A DNA stretch of 40,143 bases from Aporhodopirellula aestuarii (lineage in GTDB: Bacteria; Planctomycetota; Planctomycetia; Pirellulales; Pirellulaceae), in assembly GCF_023701485.1 (NCBI RefSeq), contig NZ_JAMQBK010000097.1:41507-81649 (forward strand), given 5' to 3'. The translations under genes were made by a program, and so were the position numbers. Position 1 is the first letter of the stretch, and the number at the start of each line of letters is the position of its first letter. The notes beneath the pieces were generated by a model, which did not search any database, was not told the DNA's origin, and was given only the letters and a program-made list of their open reading frames with translations. Below, one piece after another: positions 26,559 to 35,237 of this stretch.

Positions 26559-28067
26559 TCAATGGGTTCGGAGTCTGCCGTCTCCAGCAATCCCTCGTTT
26601 TGTTCGGGCTCGCTTGAACGATTCGGCGTCAGGTGGGAGCGGAAAATCTCTCAGCAGACGTGGCGGTCCGCTAAGTGATTGGTCATCGCCAACTTGTTCC
26701 ATTCGCTTGGTGACCAATACTCGCAGCTCCGCCAACTTCTCGGTGTACTCGGGCAACTCCGCAAGGTTATTCTGCTCGAACGGATCTTCGTCGATTTTAT
26801 AAAGCTCTTCAGCCGGGCTGCTGTGATAGTCACGCAAGAACGCGGTGGCGGCTGGATCGGTCTTGCCTGCTTCGAGGTAGGATTTCCAGTGCATCCCACC
26901 GTGCGTCGGAGCACCTGGCTTGTGTGGTCCGGACGTCCCGAGGACATCGGTGTGAGTTGTGAACGCGAATTCGGGATGCAGATTCAAGATGTATTTGAAA
27001 TTTCCAACGCGAACCGAGCGGATCGGATAGACGTTCATCCCCTTATCGCCCTTGTGTGTGGCGAAGATCCTGTCGCGATGATGATCGGATTTTCCCACGA
27101 GGACGTCCGCAAATGATTTGCCATCGATATCCGGGGGCGGATCGCCACCGGCGAGATCGATCATCGTGGGAAGCAAATCGATCCAACTGACCATCGCGTT
27201 GGTGGTCGTGCCGGGTTTGATTTTCCCCGGCCAGGCGACGATCATCGGCGTCCGAATACCGGTTTCGTACAGCGACCATTTCGCGAACGGCCAGGCGAAT
27301 CCATGGTCGGACGTGTACATGACCAGCGTGTTGTCTGGATTCAAGTACTTCGTGATCAGTTTCCTGGTTTCGCCAACCCGACGGTCGATCCGTTCGGCCG
27401 CTTCGACGTAGCGTGACATTTCCGCCCGTGCTTCCGGCGTGTCGTAGATGCGAGGCGGAATCACGACGTCGGCCGGTTTGATGCGAGCTTCTTCCAGAGG
27501 TGGCCATACGGTGTGTGTGTCCGTCCAACCCAGGAACAGCGCCAGTGGCGGAGCATCTTTCGGGCGGTCACGTAAAAACGCTTCGACGCTCGTCAATGTG
27601 CGTATCGGTCGACGTTCGGCTTGGTCGAGTCGCTTCACTTCATCGGGAACATAGGCCCCGTGATGCAATAGCCGACCATGCCCGACTTTGCCATGAAACG
27701 CGATTTCATAGCCCTGGTCGATCAGCGTCGGCAACAACGATTCAACGCCAGCTTTGAGTTCAAATTCGTGATTACCGACGATGCCGTTGTTGTAGGGCAT
27801 CCGTCCTGTAAACAAAGCTGCACGACTGGGCGCACACGCGGGCGATGCCACATAGGCGTTGTCGAACCGCATGCCGTCGGCGGAGAGTTGCTGTAGGTTA
27901 GGCGTCTGGAACTCGGGCGTCCCATAAACCGACGAATGATAGACGCCATGATCATCCGCGATCGTGATCACGAAGTCTGGCGGTTTCGCGACGCAGAGGG
28001 TCGCCTGGATCATCAATCCGAAGATCGACAGAGTTCGGAACGATCGTCGATGATTAGTTGAATTCAT
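26559..28067 (-). CDS. Secreted S1-family sulfatase, heparan N-sulfatase-like
   Basis: A 502-residue paralogue of the enzyme at 15392-16870. Signal peptide about 1-27, FVITIADDHGVYHSSVYG (D38, D39), Cys78 in CAPSR, FHGKVGHGRLLHHG, LGWTDTHTVWPP and YTSDHGFAWPFAKWSLYETG. The two proteins match almost end to end, with extra residues here at the C-terminus (PDAESFKRARTKRGIAGDGR). Keeping two intact copies and one truncated copy (18466-18762) in one locus suggests repeated duplication of this enzyme. Position specificity cannot be told from the sequence. The start is ATG 28067. Upstream, 184 bases separate it from the next sulfatase and hold a perfect 16-base inverted repeat. Confidence 0.93.
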   Translation of the reverse strand: MNSTNHRRSFRTLSIFGLMIQATLCVAKPPDFVITIADDHGVYHSSVYGTPEFQTPNLQQLSADGMRFDNAYVASPACAPSRAALFTGRMPYNNGIVGNHEFELKAGVESLLPTLIDQGYEIAFHGKVGHGRLLHHGAYVPDEVKRLDQAERRPIRTLTSVEAFLRDRPKDAPPLALFLGWTDTHTVWPPLEEARIKPADVVIPPRIYDTPEARAEMSRYVEAAERIDRRVGETRKLITKYLNPDNTLVMYTSDHGFAWPFAKWSLYETGIRTPMIVAWPGKIKPGTTTNAMVSWIDLLPTMIDLAGGDPPPDIDGKSFADVLVGKSDHHRDRIFATHKGDKGMNVYPIRSVRVGNFKYILNLHPEFAFTTHTDVLGTSGPHKPGAPTHGGMHWKSYLEAGKTDPAATAFLRDYHSSPAEELYKIDEDPFEQNNLAELPEYTEKLAELRVLVTKRMEQVGDDQSLSGPPRLLRDFPLPPDAESFKRARTKRGIAGDGRLRTH

Positions 28068-28162
28068 AGTGCTCAGTTGATGTCGATTGCAGATTCTGGA
28101 TTGTGAGTCGTTACAGGACGTTCACGAGAGCATTTTAAAAAAATGATTGGTGGTGCGAGCCA

Positions 28163-28220
28163 GTAGTGGTGGCTTCTAACCGCCATCGGTCGTGGATTGG
28201 CGTCTAGAAGCCACCACTAC
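28163..28220. repeat. 58-bp palindromic repeat with perfect 16-base arms
   Basis: GTAGTGGTGGCTTCTA at 28163-28178 pairs perfectly with TAGAAGCCACCACTAC at 28205-28220, with a 26-base loop. It lies between two sulfatase genes on the same strand, 31 bases after a stop. It could fold as a transcript-end or mRNA-processing hairpin, but there is no U-tract. Its form fits a mobile palindromic repeat, a different class from those at 18253 and 36962. Confidence 0.8.
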
Positions 28221-28251
28221 ATGCAATTGCTCTAAGTGAATTTGGCGGGCA

Positions 28252-29724
28252 TCATGGTTGCCGCGACGCGGCTGGCGTTGATTGAAAGTAGTGGTCGTAC
28301 CAACCGAGCTCCTCGTTGTTCAGAGGCTTCGTAGGCAATCCAACGGGTTGCAGTTGGTGGGTCCATTGCAGTAGTTCCGATTTCAGCTGCGCAGCGTGCT
28401 GAGGATGCTGGACCGCGAGGTTGCGTTGCTCTTCTTTGTCGTCGCGAATGTTAAACAGCAGCTCCCGACCGTCTCCGGTGACAATCAACTTCCAGTCACC
28501 GTTACGCACGGCACTCTGACTCCAAAACCTCCAAAACAGACTGCGGTCGGGGGCAGCTGTCTGGTTGCCGGAAAGCCAAGGAATCAAATTCACTCCGTCG
28601 AGCTTCTCGGTCGATTCGACTTCGACACCAGCTGCCGCAACTGCGGAGACGGTCATGTCCAGGCTGATCACAGGTTCATTGATTGTTTTTCCTTTAAGCA
28701 ACCGAGCGGGCCATGACCAGATCATTGGAACTCGAATGCCGCCCTCGGCGACCATTCCCTTTTCGCCCGTCAGCGGATCGTTGAGTGAACCATCCCAACC
28801 AGGGCCTCCACCGGGCGCGTCCAGCTTGTGAATCTTGAGTGGAGCACCATTGTCACTGGTGAAAATCACGAGCGTGTTGTCGGCAATTCCTTTCTCACGC
28901 AACAGCTGCATGATGCGTCCAACGCCTTCATCGACGGCGTTGATCATCGCCAGCCCCGTTCGTCGTCGCTCTGGCATTTCGCCAGGAAATCGGCTCAGGT
29001 ACTTTTCGGTCGCTTCCAACGGGACGTGCGGGGCATAGTGCGCCAGGTAGAGAAAAAACGGTTTGTCGGCGTTTCTTTCAATGAACGCCAACCCAGCTTC
29101 CGTCTGAACATCAACGCGGAAACGCGGGTCATCAACCCACTCGCCTTCACGATTCAAATCGCTGCTGTCGAGCGCGTAGTTGCACCAATACCGATTCATT
29201 TCGCCCTTGAAGAACTCGTCAAATCCTCGTGCCTGCGGCCAGTAAGGTCGGGACAGGTCTTGCCGCACCGCGACTCGATTCTTTTTGATTCCATCTGGCT
29301 GATGCTTTCTCGCCCATTCCACGCAGACGGGGTTCGGCTCAAGGTGCCATTTGCCAACCATTCCAGTTTTGTATCCTGCGCTGCTTAAACGCTGAGCAAT
29401 CGTTGTTTCATTCAACGGAAGTGGACCATCTGGAATGTGATCGAAACCGAAACGCTGCTGATATCGTCCGGTGACCAATCCGGCGCGTGACGGAGAACAT
29501 TGCGGTGCCGTAATGTAGGCATCGGTGAACAACACACCTTGCTGTGACAAAGCATCGAGATGCGGTGTCTTGACGTCAGTCAGATGCTCGTGTGCTCCTA
29601 AGTCACCATATCCCCAGTCGTCGGCGAAGATAAAAATGACATTGGTTTTGCTATGCTTGTCCGCCATCAGGGAGGCGGGCGAAAGTAGCGAGAGAGCTAG
29701 TACCAAGATTCGCGTTGTTGTCAT
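28252..29724 (-). CDS. Secreted S1-family sulfatase, N-acetylgalactosamine-6-sulfatase-like
   Basis: A 490-residue sulfatase. Signal peptide about 1-21, NVIFIFADDWGYGDLGAH (D35, D36), Cys76 in CSPSR, GMVGKWHLEPNP and FTSDNGAPLKIHKLDAPGGG. The GGPGWDGSLNDPLTGEKGM loop near the second metal site is shared with the enzymes at 1065-2930, so these belong to one branch, but this one lacks their C-terminal beta-sandwich and ends shortly after the sulfatase fold. ELLFNIRDDKEEQRNLAVQH is the usual C-terminal motif. The start is ATG 29724. The next gene upstream ends 115 bases away. Substrate specificity is not deducible. Confidence 0.93.
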   Translation of the reverse strand: MTTTRILVLALSLLSPASLMADKHSKTNVIFIFADDWGYGDLGAHEHLTDVKTPHLDALSQQGVLFTDAYITAPQCSPSRAGLVTGRYQQRFGFDHIPDGPLPLNETTIAQRLSSAGYKTGMVGKWHLEPNPVCVEWARKHQPDGIKKNRVAVRQDLSRPYWPQARGFDEFFKGEMNRYWCNYALDSSDLNREGEWVDDPRFRVDVQTEAGLAFIERNADKPFFLYLAHYAPHVPLEATEKYLSRFPGEMPERRRTGLAMINAVDEGVGRIMQLLREKGIADNTLVIFTSDNGAPLKIHKLDAPGGGPGWDGSLNDPLTGEKGMVAEGGIRVPMIWSWPARLLKGKTINEPVISLDMTVSAVAAAGVEVESTEKLDGVNLIPWLSGNQTAAPDRSLFWRFWSQSAVRNGDWKLIVTGDGRELLFNIRDDKEEQRNLAVQHPQHAAQLKSELLQWTHQLQPVGLPTKPLNNEELGWYDHYFQSTPAASRQP

Positions 29725-29839
29725 GTGTCGTTATCGCGGGCAGATGTTCGTTGACGCCGGTGTGGGCTCCGCATTCTCAATAGAGTTTTGAGTGGGGGAG
29801 TCTGAATCAGATCTAAGGACGGAAGGGAAATCGGTGATC

Positions 29840-31606
29840 CTAATTCGCCGTGTTAATGTGAGGCTTGATGTTGTCGGGAATCAGGTCAAACCTGGGATCA
29901 TCATTGATAGTTCGAATTGCGCGATTCACGCCCAGGTATTTGCGACGCAAATCAACAAACGGACGTCTCCGCGACTCTTTGGTCGGTTCGTAAGCTGGAT
30001 TGATTGCCGGCGTGTATTTGACGTCGACGTTTGCGTCGATCCAATCGTTCAGTTCGATGAACAATTCGCGGGCCTTGTCGGGCATTACCGCTGACAGTTC
30101 CTTTTTCTCGTGTGGATCGTCAACAATGTTGTAGAGGCGAATCGCACCCGACCAATCGAAGATCAATTTCCAATCTCCACTTCGGATGGCGGAGGAAGGA
30201 GCTGACGGCAATCCGTCTTCGGGATTCTTGACGATCACATTCAGCGGGTAGTGCTGAAAGAAGGTGTCGCGAGGATATTCGCCGTTGGCGTTGGACGGAT
30301 CGTCAAGCAATGGTGCAATACTGCGTCCGTCGATGCCGTCCGGCGTGGTGTATTGGGAAGCATCGTAGCCGGCCAATTCCAAGACCGTCGGAAAGATATC
30401 GTTGCAGTCGACTGGCACGTTGCTCCAACGATCTCCGTCGATACGGCCTTTCCAACGAATCACCAACGGCACTCGGATACCACCTTCGAAATGGGTCCCC
30501 TTGCCTCCTTTGAAGGGAGCGTTGTTGGTCGCGAGCGGATCGGTGTACATCACGCCTCCGTTGTCACTCATAAAGACAATCAGCGTGTTTTCATCGAGAC
30601 CGGTTTCTTCGAGCGTATCGAGAATTCGGCCGACCGAAACATCCAAACGTTTCAGCATCGCCGCGTACACAGCATTGTCATGTCCATTCCAACCACGCGT
30701 CGATTTCTGTTCAAAGTACGCAACATCGTCGGCTCTTCCTTGAAACGGCGTGTGCACGGCGAAGTGACAAAAGTGCAGGAAGAACGGCTTGTTGTCGGTT
30801 CCCTTCACGCCAGCCTTGCGTTGCAAGTACTGAATCGCATGCTCGGTCAATTCATCAGTCAAATATTCCTGCCCCAAGTCACCGCCTGATTTTCCGCGCA
30901 GCAGCTTTTCTTGAGGAGTCTTTGGGTGCAGTTTGTTCCCACTGTCCCAGATTCCACGCCAATTGAAGTACGGTGATCCGCCTTCATCGAGATACGAGAT
31001 TTCTTCAAAGCCCTGGTCGGACGGTTGCCAGCCCTCCGATCCATGTCCGCCCAGGTGCCACTTGCCAATGAAGGCAGAATCGTGGTCGGGCATCGCTTCG
31101 GCGAGAGTTGTTTCGTTCTGTCCATCGTCAGCAGGGTGCCCCGACGCCAGGGCATCACGAGTGGTGCCGTTGAGCAATGCTTGTTCGATGTCAATCTTGT
31201 CCTGCCACACCAGCGCGTCTTGAGCAACATATCCTGAGGGTGGCACAATTGCCTGGTTGTAGAACGTTTTGACGTTTCCGCCGACCGCGGTTGTGAATCC
31301 CGTCCGTGCGGCGTACTTGCCCGTCAACAGACTCGCCCGCGCCGGTGAACACAGGTGGCAGGCGTAGGCTTGTGAGAACGCGAGACCTTCTTTTGTCAGT
31401 CGGTCCAAGTTGGGTGTTTCGTAGTACATCTGCGAAGCTTTCGCATCCGTGAACTTCGACGCGTAGACGTTGATGTCAACGATGCCAAGATCGTCCGCGA
31501 GAATCACGATCACGTTCGGTTTCCGGGGTTCCTCTGCGTTCGACGAGTCCACATAAACGGATACAAGAACGAAAGATAACAGCAGTGTCGTAAAAAGTGG
31601 TTTCAT
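29840..31606 (-). CDS. Secreted S1-family arylsulfatase A-type sulfatase
   Basis: A 588-residue sulfatase. Signal peptide about 1-25, NVIVILADDLGIVDINVYAS (D38, D39), Cys86 in CSPAR, where Ala replaces Ser in the fourth position, IGKWHLGGHGSEGWQPSDQG, and FMSDNGGVMYTDPLATNNAP followed by FKGGKGTHFEGGIRVP. An insertion of about 60 residues after the active site (TAVGGNVKTFYNQAIVPPSG onward) precedes the GKWH motif. The C-terminus carries SRRRPFVDLRRKYLGVNRAI, a segment also found in the chimeric relic at 23609-23737, so at least one further copy once existed. The start is ATG 31606. A branch-specific substrate cannot be assigned. Confidence 0.93.
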   Translation of the reverse strand: MKPLFTTLLLSFVLVSVYVDSSNAEEPRKPNVIVILADDLGIVDINVYASKFTDAKASQMYYETPNLDRLTKEGLAFSQAYACHLCSPARASLLTGKYAARTGFTTAVGGNVKTFYNQAIVPPSGYVAQDALVWQDKIDIEQALLNGTTRDALASGHPADDGQNETTLAEAMPDHDSAFIGKWHLGGHGSEGWQPSDQGFEEISYLDEGGSPYFNWRGIWDSGNKLHPKTPQEKLLRGKSGGDLGQEYLTDELTEHAIQYLQRKAGVKGTDNKPFFLHFCHFAVHTPFQGRADDVAYFEQKSTRGWNGHDNAVYAAMLKRLDVSVGRILDTLEETGLDENTLIVFMSDNGGVMYTDPLATNNAPFKGGKGTHFEGGIRVPLVIRWKGRIDGDRWSNVPVDCNDIFPTVLELAGYDASQYTTPDGIDGRSIAPLLDDPSNANGEYPRDTFFQHYPLNVIVKNPEDGLPSAPSSAIRSGDWKLIFDWSGAIRLYNIVDDPHEKKELSAVMPDKARELFIELNDWIDANVDVKYTPAINPAYEPTKESRRRPFVDLRRKYLGVNRAIRTINDDPRFDLIPDNIKPHINTAN

Positions 31607-31764
31607 GTTTCAGGTGATGAGGGAGGAATGTGCAGTCTCTTCTAAACTTGACGCACAAGTTTCGTGGTTACGTTGTTCGCGGTGCCGGCCGTGACTGAAA
31701 GCGAAACCTCAACCCGCGTAAGCGTGGTTTTTGATAACGTTCATTTCCTCGCTTAGACTTCGGG

Positions 31765-32102
31765 CATACTAAACACTCCATCGAGAGCCGAAGGCTGCTG
31801 GACAAACGGGGAAAGAAGGTCGGCTCCCATCGTACATGGATAGTGGACCGTCATCATGCTCGCTCGCGGTGGATTGCAAACGGGCAGCTAACAATGCCTC
31901 CGGTAAAAATTGTCTCCCTGTCAGCACGGCGATCAGTATTGGGAGTCTTGGCTTGACGATATTCACCGAGACAACCACTCCGATCATTGAGGTCGTCAAT
32001 GGGAATTGACAACACGTTTGGAGTCTCGGCGTTGACCGTGCCTCCAGAGCCGAGGCAGAGACAAAACAGCGAAGCGAATAATCGGTTCAACGTGACAACC
32101 AT
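31765..32102 (-). pseudogene. Relic of an iduronate-2-sulfatase-like sulfatase
   Basis: From ATG 32102 a signal peptide (MVVTLNRLFASLFCLCLG) and ETPNVLSIPIDDLNDRSGCL are followed by QAKTPNTDRRADRETIFTGG, a decayed version of the normal DDLNDWVGCLGGxPQAKTPN stretch. The frame then shifts. In the new frame HC-stop-LPVCNPPRASMMT shows the active-site region with CNPPR and a TAG inside it, and the rest of the gene is gone. The remaining parts of 31607-32148 show no other gene. Confidence 0.85.
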
Positions 32103-32148
32103 GGCAGGAGTTTTGTCTTGAGGGCAGGAACTGGTGATGAAGCACGCT

Positions 32149-33126
32149 TCATAGCGAGAGTTTGACAAGCTGAGACTGCTCGGTCGAGTATTTCGCCCAG
32201 AGCGCATCCAACCGCTGCGCAATCTCAGCCTTGTCACCGACGACTAGCCAGTAGCGATACCGAAAGGTTGAATCACGCCCCAATTTGACGCGGTCGATCG
32301 GTGCGACGTGCATGCAAGGGCCGCCCATAGGATCGTTACTGAGGCCGCCGCCGTGGGGACCAAAATTCCAACTCGCACCGGAAGTCGGAGAAAAAACCGC
32401 GACTCCCTGGCCGGAGCGTTCGAACATTGCCATGGACTTGCGTGGCGGAGTTGTTTGGCCCCATGGTGGACCGGGCCGCTGGTGCTCCGCCCGCCACTTG
32501 CCTCCACCTAGATAGCTTTGCACCGCGTCGAAGTTGCGAGTGAAGTAGCAAGCAGGGATTTCTTGAGGGCTGTTCGTTGCCTCGCCCCACGGATCGCCAT
32601 CGCGGCGCATCGATTGAATTTCGCATCGAACACAGACGACGCCGGGCATGTTTGCCTCAAACGTCGTCCACTGACGCATCACGGCCTCCGCCTCTTCGTC
32701 GGGCATGTCCCAAAGCTTCGGAACTGTTTCCGAGTACAGAGTGTTTTCTGTCTTTTTAAACACAGTCACACGTGCCCATGTTCCTGTGCTGCCATCCACC
32801 CCCACACCGCCGCCCTGGATTGGATTCCATGACCAAGGACTCCAAGACTCATTCTGCCCTTCGGACGATCGGTCAAGTCGTCGACCGCCGTAATAGGATT
32901 GCTGGATCAATCGTCCTGGGTCAGCGATGTTAACCAAATTCTGCGGATAGGCATCCGATGACAACCACGTGATCGCGCCGCCTTTGTCGCGATCAATGCC
33001 AACCTTGACCGACCCATTGTCGATCGTCAGCAAGTCAGCAGCAGGCAGTGCACTCGCGCTCAACATCCAGCCAATGATCGCAAACATCACCAGGCGCATC
33101 TTAAAACTCATTCGATTCATCGTCAT
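32149..33126 (-). CDS. Secreted beta-rich protein of unknown function
   Basis: About 325 residues with a signal peptide (MRLVMFAIIGWMLSASALPA). The mature part begins DLLTIDNGSVKVGIDRDKGG then AITWLSSDAYPQNLVNIADP and GRLIQQSYYGG. This opening is typical of galactose-mutarotase-like or hydrolase-associated beta-sandwich proteins that bind sugars. Tryptophan- and glycine-rich loops follow (WSPWSWNPIQGGG, FSPTSGASWNFGPHGGG), and the protein ends near KYSTEQSQLVKLSL. I recognise no catalytic signature. The open frame extends to 33213, but ATG 33126 (or 33120) sits just before the signal peptide. Position between sulfatases suggests a role in glycan binding or breakdown; that is inference. Confidence 0.7.
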   Translation of the reverse strand: MTMNRMSFKMRLVMFAIIGWMLSASALPAADLLTIDNGSVKVGIDRDKGGAITWLSSDAYPQNLVNIADPGRLIQQSYYGGRRLDRSSEGQNESWSPWSWNPIQGGGVGVDGSTGTWARVTVFKKTENTLYSETVPKLWDMPDEEAEAVMRQWTTFEANMPGVVCVRCEIQSMRRDGDPWGEATNSPQEIPACYFTRNFDAVQSYLGGGKWRAEHQRPGPPWGQTTPPRKSMAMFERSGQGVAVFSPTSGASWNFGPHGGGLSNDPMGGPCMHVAPIDRVKLGRDSTFRYRYWLVVGDKAEIAQRLDALWAKYSTEQSQLVKLSL

Positions 33127-33382
33127 AAAAGTCCTTGTTATTTCTGCTGGATTTCGATTCTTTACATTTCGATTTTTGGGGCACGCCGTACGGGTTGAGC
33201 GACGATCAATCATTTGATGGCTGCGATTTCGAGGACCGACTTGTTGTTGCGACGTTCCAACGCCGTTCGTTCTGCCAAGCGGCGAAGGCGAACAGAGGCG
33301 ACAGAACAGATGCCAAAGGCAACTCGCATATTTGTCGCTGCGTTCACCAGCGTCTTCTGTCTGATCATCGTGATGCGGTTAC

Positions 33383-35011
33383 TCACTTGTTTTTGTTTTT
33401 CGTTTCTCGCTTCGACTTTGATCGCCACACAAGTTCCCTCTCGTCACCGTTGCCGGTTCTGCGGAGGTAGGACTCTTCGGGATCGTCAAGCCGCCGGTAC
33501 TGTGGATCACCGGTGGCATCCGTAAAACGTTTTTCGGGCACCTCGGCATACCAGTCTTCCCACTGTTTTCGCAGCCGAGCAGCAATCTCGGGATGCTGAG
33601 AACTCACATCGGTAAGCTCCGTTCGGTCGTTGGAGAGATTGAAGAGCTGCCAAGGATGATCCCAGTCCGTGGTCAGCTTCCATTGGCCACTGACGATTGC
33701 TCGGTTGTGAAAGAGATGGAAATACAACGCTTCGTGCGATTCACGCCGATCACCCGTCAACAAGGGTCGCAGACTCTTACCTGGCAATGCCGAAAGTTTC
33801 TTGCCTTTAAACGTCGTCGGGAGCTCTAAATCCCCGACATCAACAAGCGTCGCCATCAGGTCGATGATGTGGGACGGTTCATCGGTGATGCTGCCGGGAT
33901 GCTTCACGGCGGCCGGCCACGAGGCGATGCAGGATGTCACAACGCCGCCATTACCCATCTCGACCTTGTGACTATGAAACGGCGTGTTGCTCGCGTTCGC
34001 CCAACCGAGCCCCACCCAATAGCCATCTTTGCCGGCGCCGGATGGACCGAGAAGCGCGTCCGGTGTTTGTTCGGCGATCGTGACGTCGGAAGCGCTGCCT
34101 CCATTGTCACTAAGAAAAACGACCAGCGTGTTTTCTTCGTCGCCAGTTTCGCGAATCTTGGCGACCACGCGCCCAATGGCCTGGTCCATCCGATCGACCA
34201 TGGCCGCGTAAATCGCCATGCGAGTCGCTTCGTACTCGCGCTCGTCCTCACGCATTGAGTCCCACGCGGGGACGCTGGCTTCACGTGGAGAAAGTTTCCA
34301 TTGTTCTTGCGTGACGCCTGACGCGATCTGTTTTTGATAACGCGCTTCGCGGATTTTGTCCCATCCGACACCGTACTTGTCGCGGTACTTTTCGATGTCC
34401 TCGGTCAAGGCATGCAGCGGCGAATGCGGTGCATTGAACGCCAAATACATAAAGAACGGTGTGTCAGGGTTTTGTTTGTGGTGTTCGTCGATGAAACGAA
34501 TCGCATAGTCCGCATTCGCGTCGGTCATGTAGAACTTTTCGTTCGGCTTTTCCTTGAAGGGCTTATCATCGAGTCGCTTAGAAGCGTTGCATTGGAAGTA
34601 ATGGCTCCCGCCGCTTAGGTGACCGAAATAGCGATCGAAGCCGCGATCAACGGGGTTTCCGTCAAGGTGCCACTTGCCGACCGCGAACGTTGCGTAACCT
34701 GCGGACTTCATCACCTCGCCCATCGTGGGTCCGCGCCGGACGCCGAAGCCAGCGTCTTGCCAATATTGCCCACTCATTAGGCTGGCCCGCGTCGGTTCAC
34801 ACTTGGCCGCGTTGTTGAACTGAGTAAACCGAACTCCTTTCTCGGCGAGCTGATCCAGATTCGGCGTTTCAATTTCACTGCCGTAACAGCCGAGGTCAGA
34901 ATACCCCATGTCGTCGGCAAGAATATATACAACATTTGGGCCGTCTGTCGCATCGGCGAGCGATGTCATCGCCAAGATAGAAAGCGCAATGAGGAGCGTT
35001 CGATTTCGCAT
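33383..35011 (-). CDS. Secreted S1-family arylsulfatase
   Basis: A 542-residue arylsulfatase. Signal peptide about 1-22, NVVYILADDMGYSDLGCYGS (D33, D34), Cys71 in CEPTR (Thr in the fourth position, common in the bacterial AtsA-like branch), AVGKWHLDGNPVDRGFDRYF, GGSHYFQ, and FLSDNGGSASDVT. FHSHKVEMGNGGVVTSCIAS is the usual AtsA-like loop before the second metal ligand. The C-terminus (WEDWYAEVPEKRF and onward) is followed by a very basic tail ending SKSKRETKNKNK. Secretion plus the AtsA-like form suggests broad arylsulfatase or glycan-sulfatase activity, with the natural substrate unknown. The start is ATG 35011. Downstream, about 256 bases (33127-33382) before the next gene contain nothing I can support. 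Confidence 0.93.
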   Translation of the reverse strand: MRNRTLLIALSILAMTSLADATDGPNVVYILADDMGYSDLGCYGSEIETPNLDQLAEKGVRFTQFNNAAKCEPTRASLMSGQYWQDAGFGVRRGPTMGEVMKSAGYATFAVGKWHLDGNPVDRGFDRYFGHLSGGSHYFQCNASKRLDDKPFKEKPNEKFYMTDANADYAIRFIDEHHKQNPDTPFFMYLAFNAPHSPLHALTEDIEKYRDKYGVGWDKIREARYQKQIASGVTQEQWKLSPREASVPAWDSMREDEREYEATRMAIYAAMVDRMDQAIGRVVAKIRETGDEENTLVVFLSDNGGSASDVTIAEQTPDALLGPSGAGKDGYWVGLGWANASNTPFHSHKVEMGNGGVVTSCIASWPAAVKHPGSITDEPSHIIDLMATLVDVGDLELPTTFKGKKLSALPGKSLRPLLTGDRRESHEALYFHLFHNRAIVSGQWKLTTDWDHPWQLFNLSNDRTELTDVSSQHPEIAARLRKQWEDWYAEVPEKRFTDATGDPQYRRLDDPEESYLRRTGNGDERELVWRSKSKRETKNKNK

Positions 35012-35237
35012 GTCAGTTCAATGGTCCGGTTGGAATTGTCGTTGCTGTGGTGAGTGTCAGGAAAATCAGTCTCTCAGGAACTCGTAGCCGTACTTCGCAC
35101 CCAGATCTACCAGGAAGTGTCTGAGGATCTGAAACTAGGTTGCAGCTTTCTAGCTTGGGTAGTCTCAAGGATTATTCGGTCTTAGAAAAATGATGTCCTT
35201 CCGTCTTAACTTCATGGCATCGACACTGGTTTGAAGG

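Noticed and set aside
28163..28220. Rho-independent terminator
   Set aside because: The loop is long (26 bases) and no U-tract follows in either direction, so a mobile palindrome is more likely.
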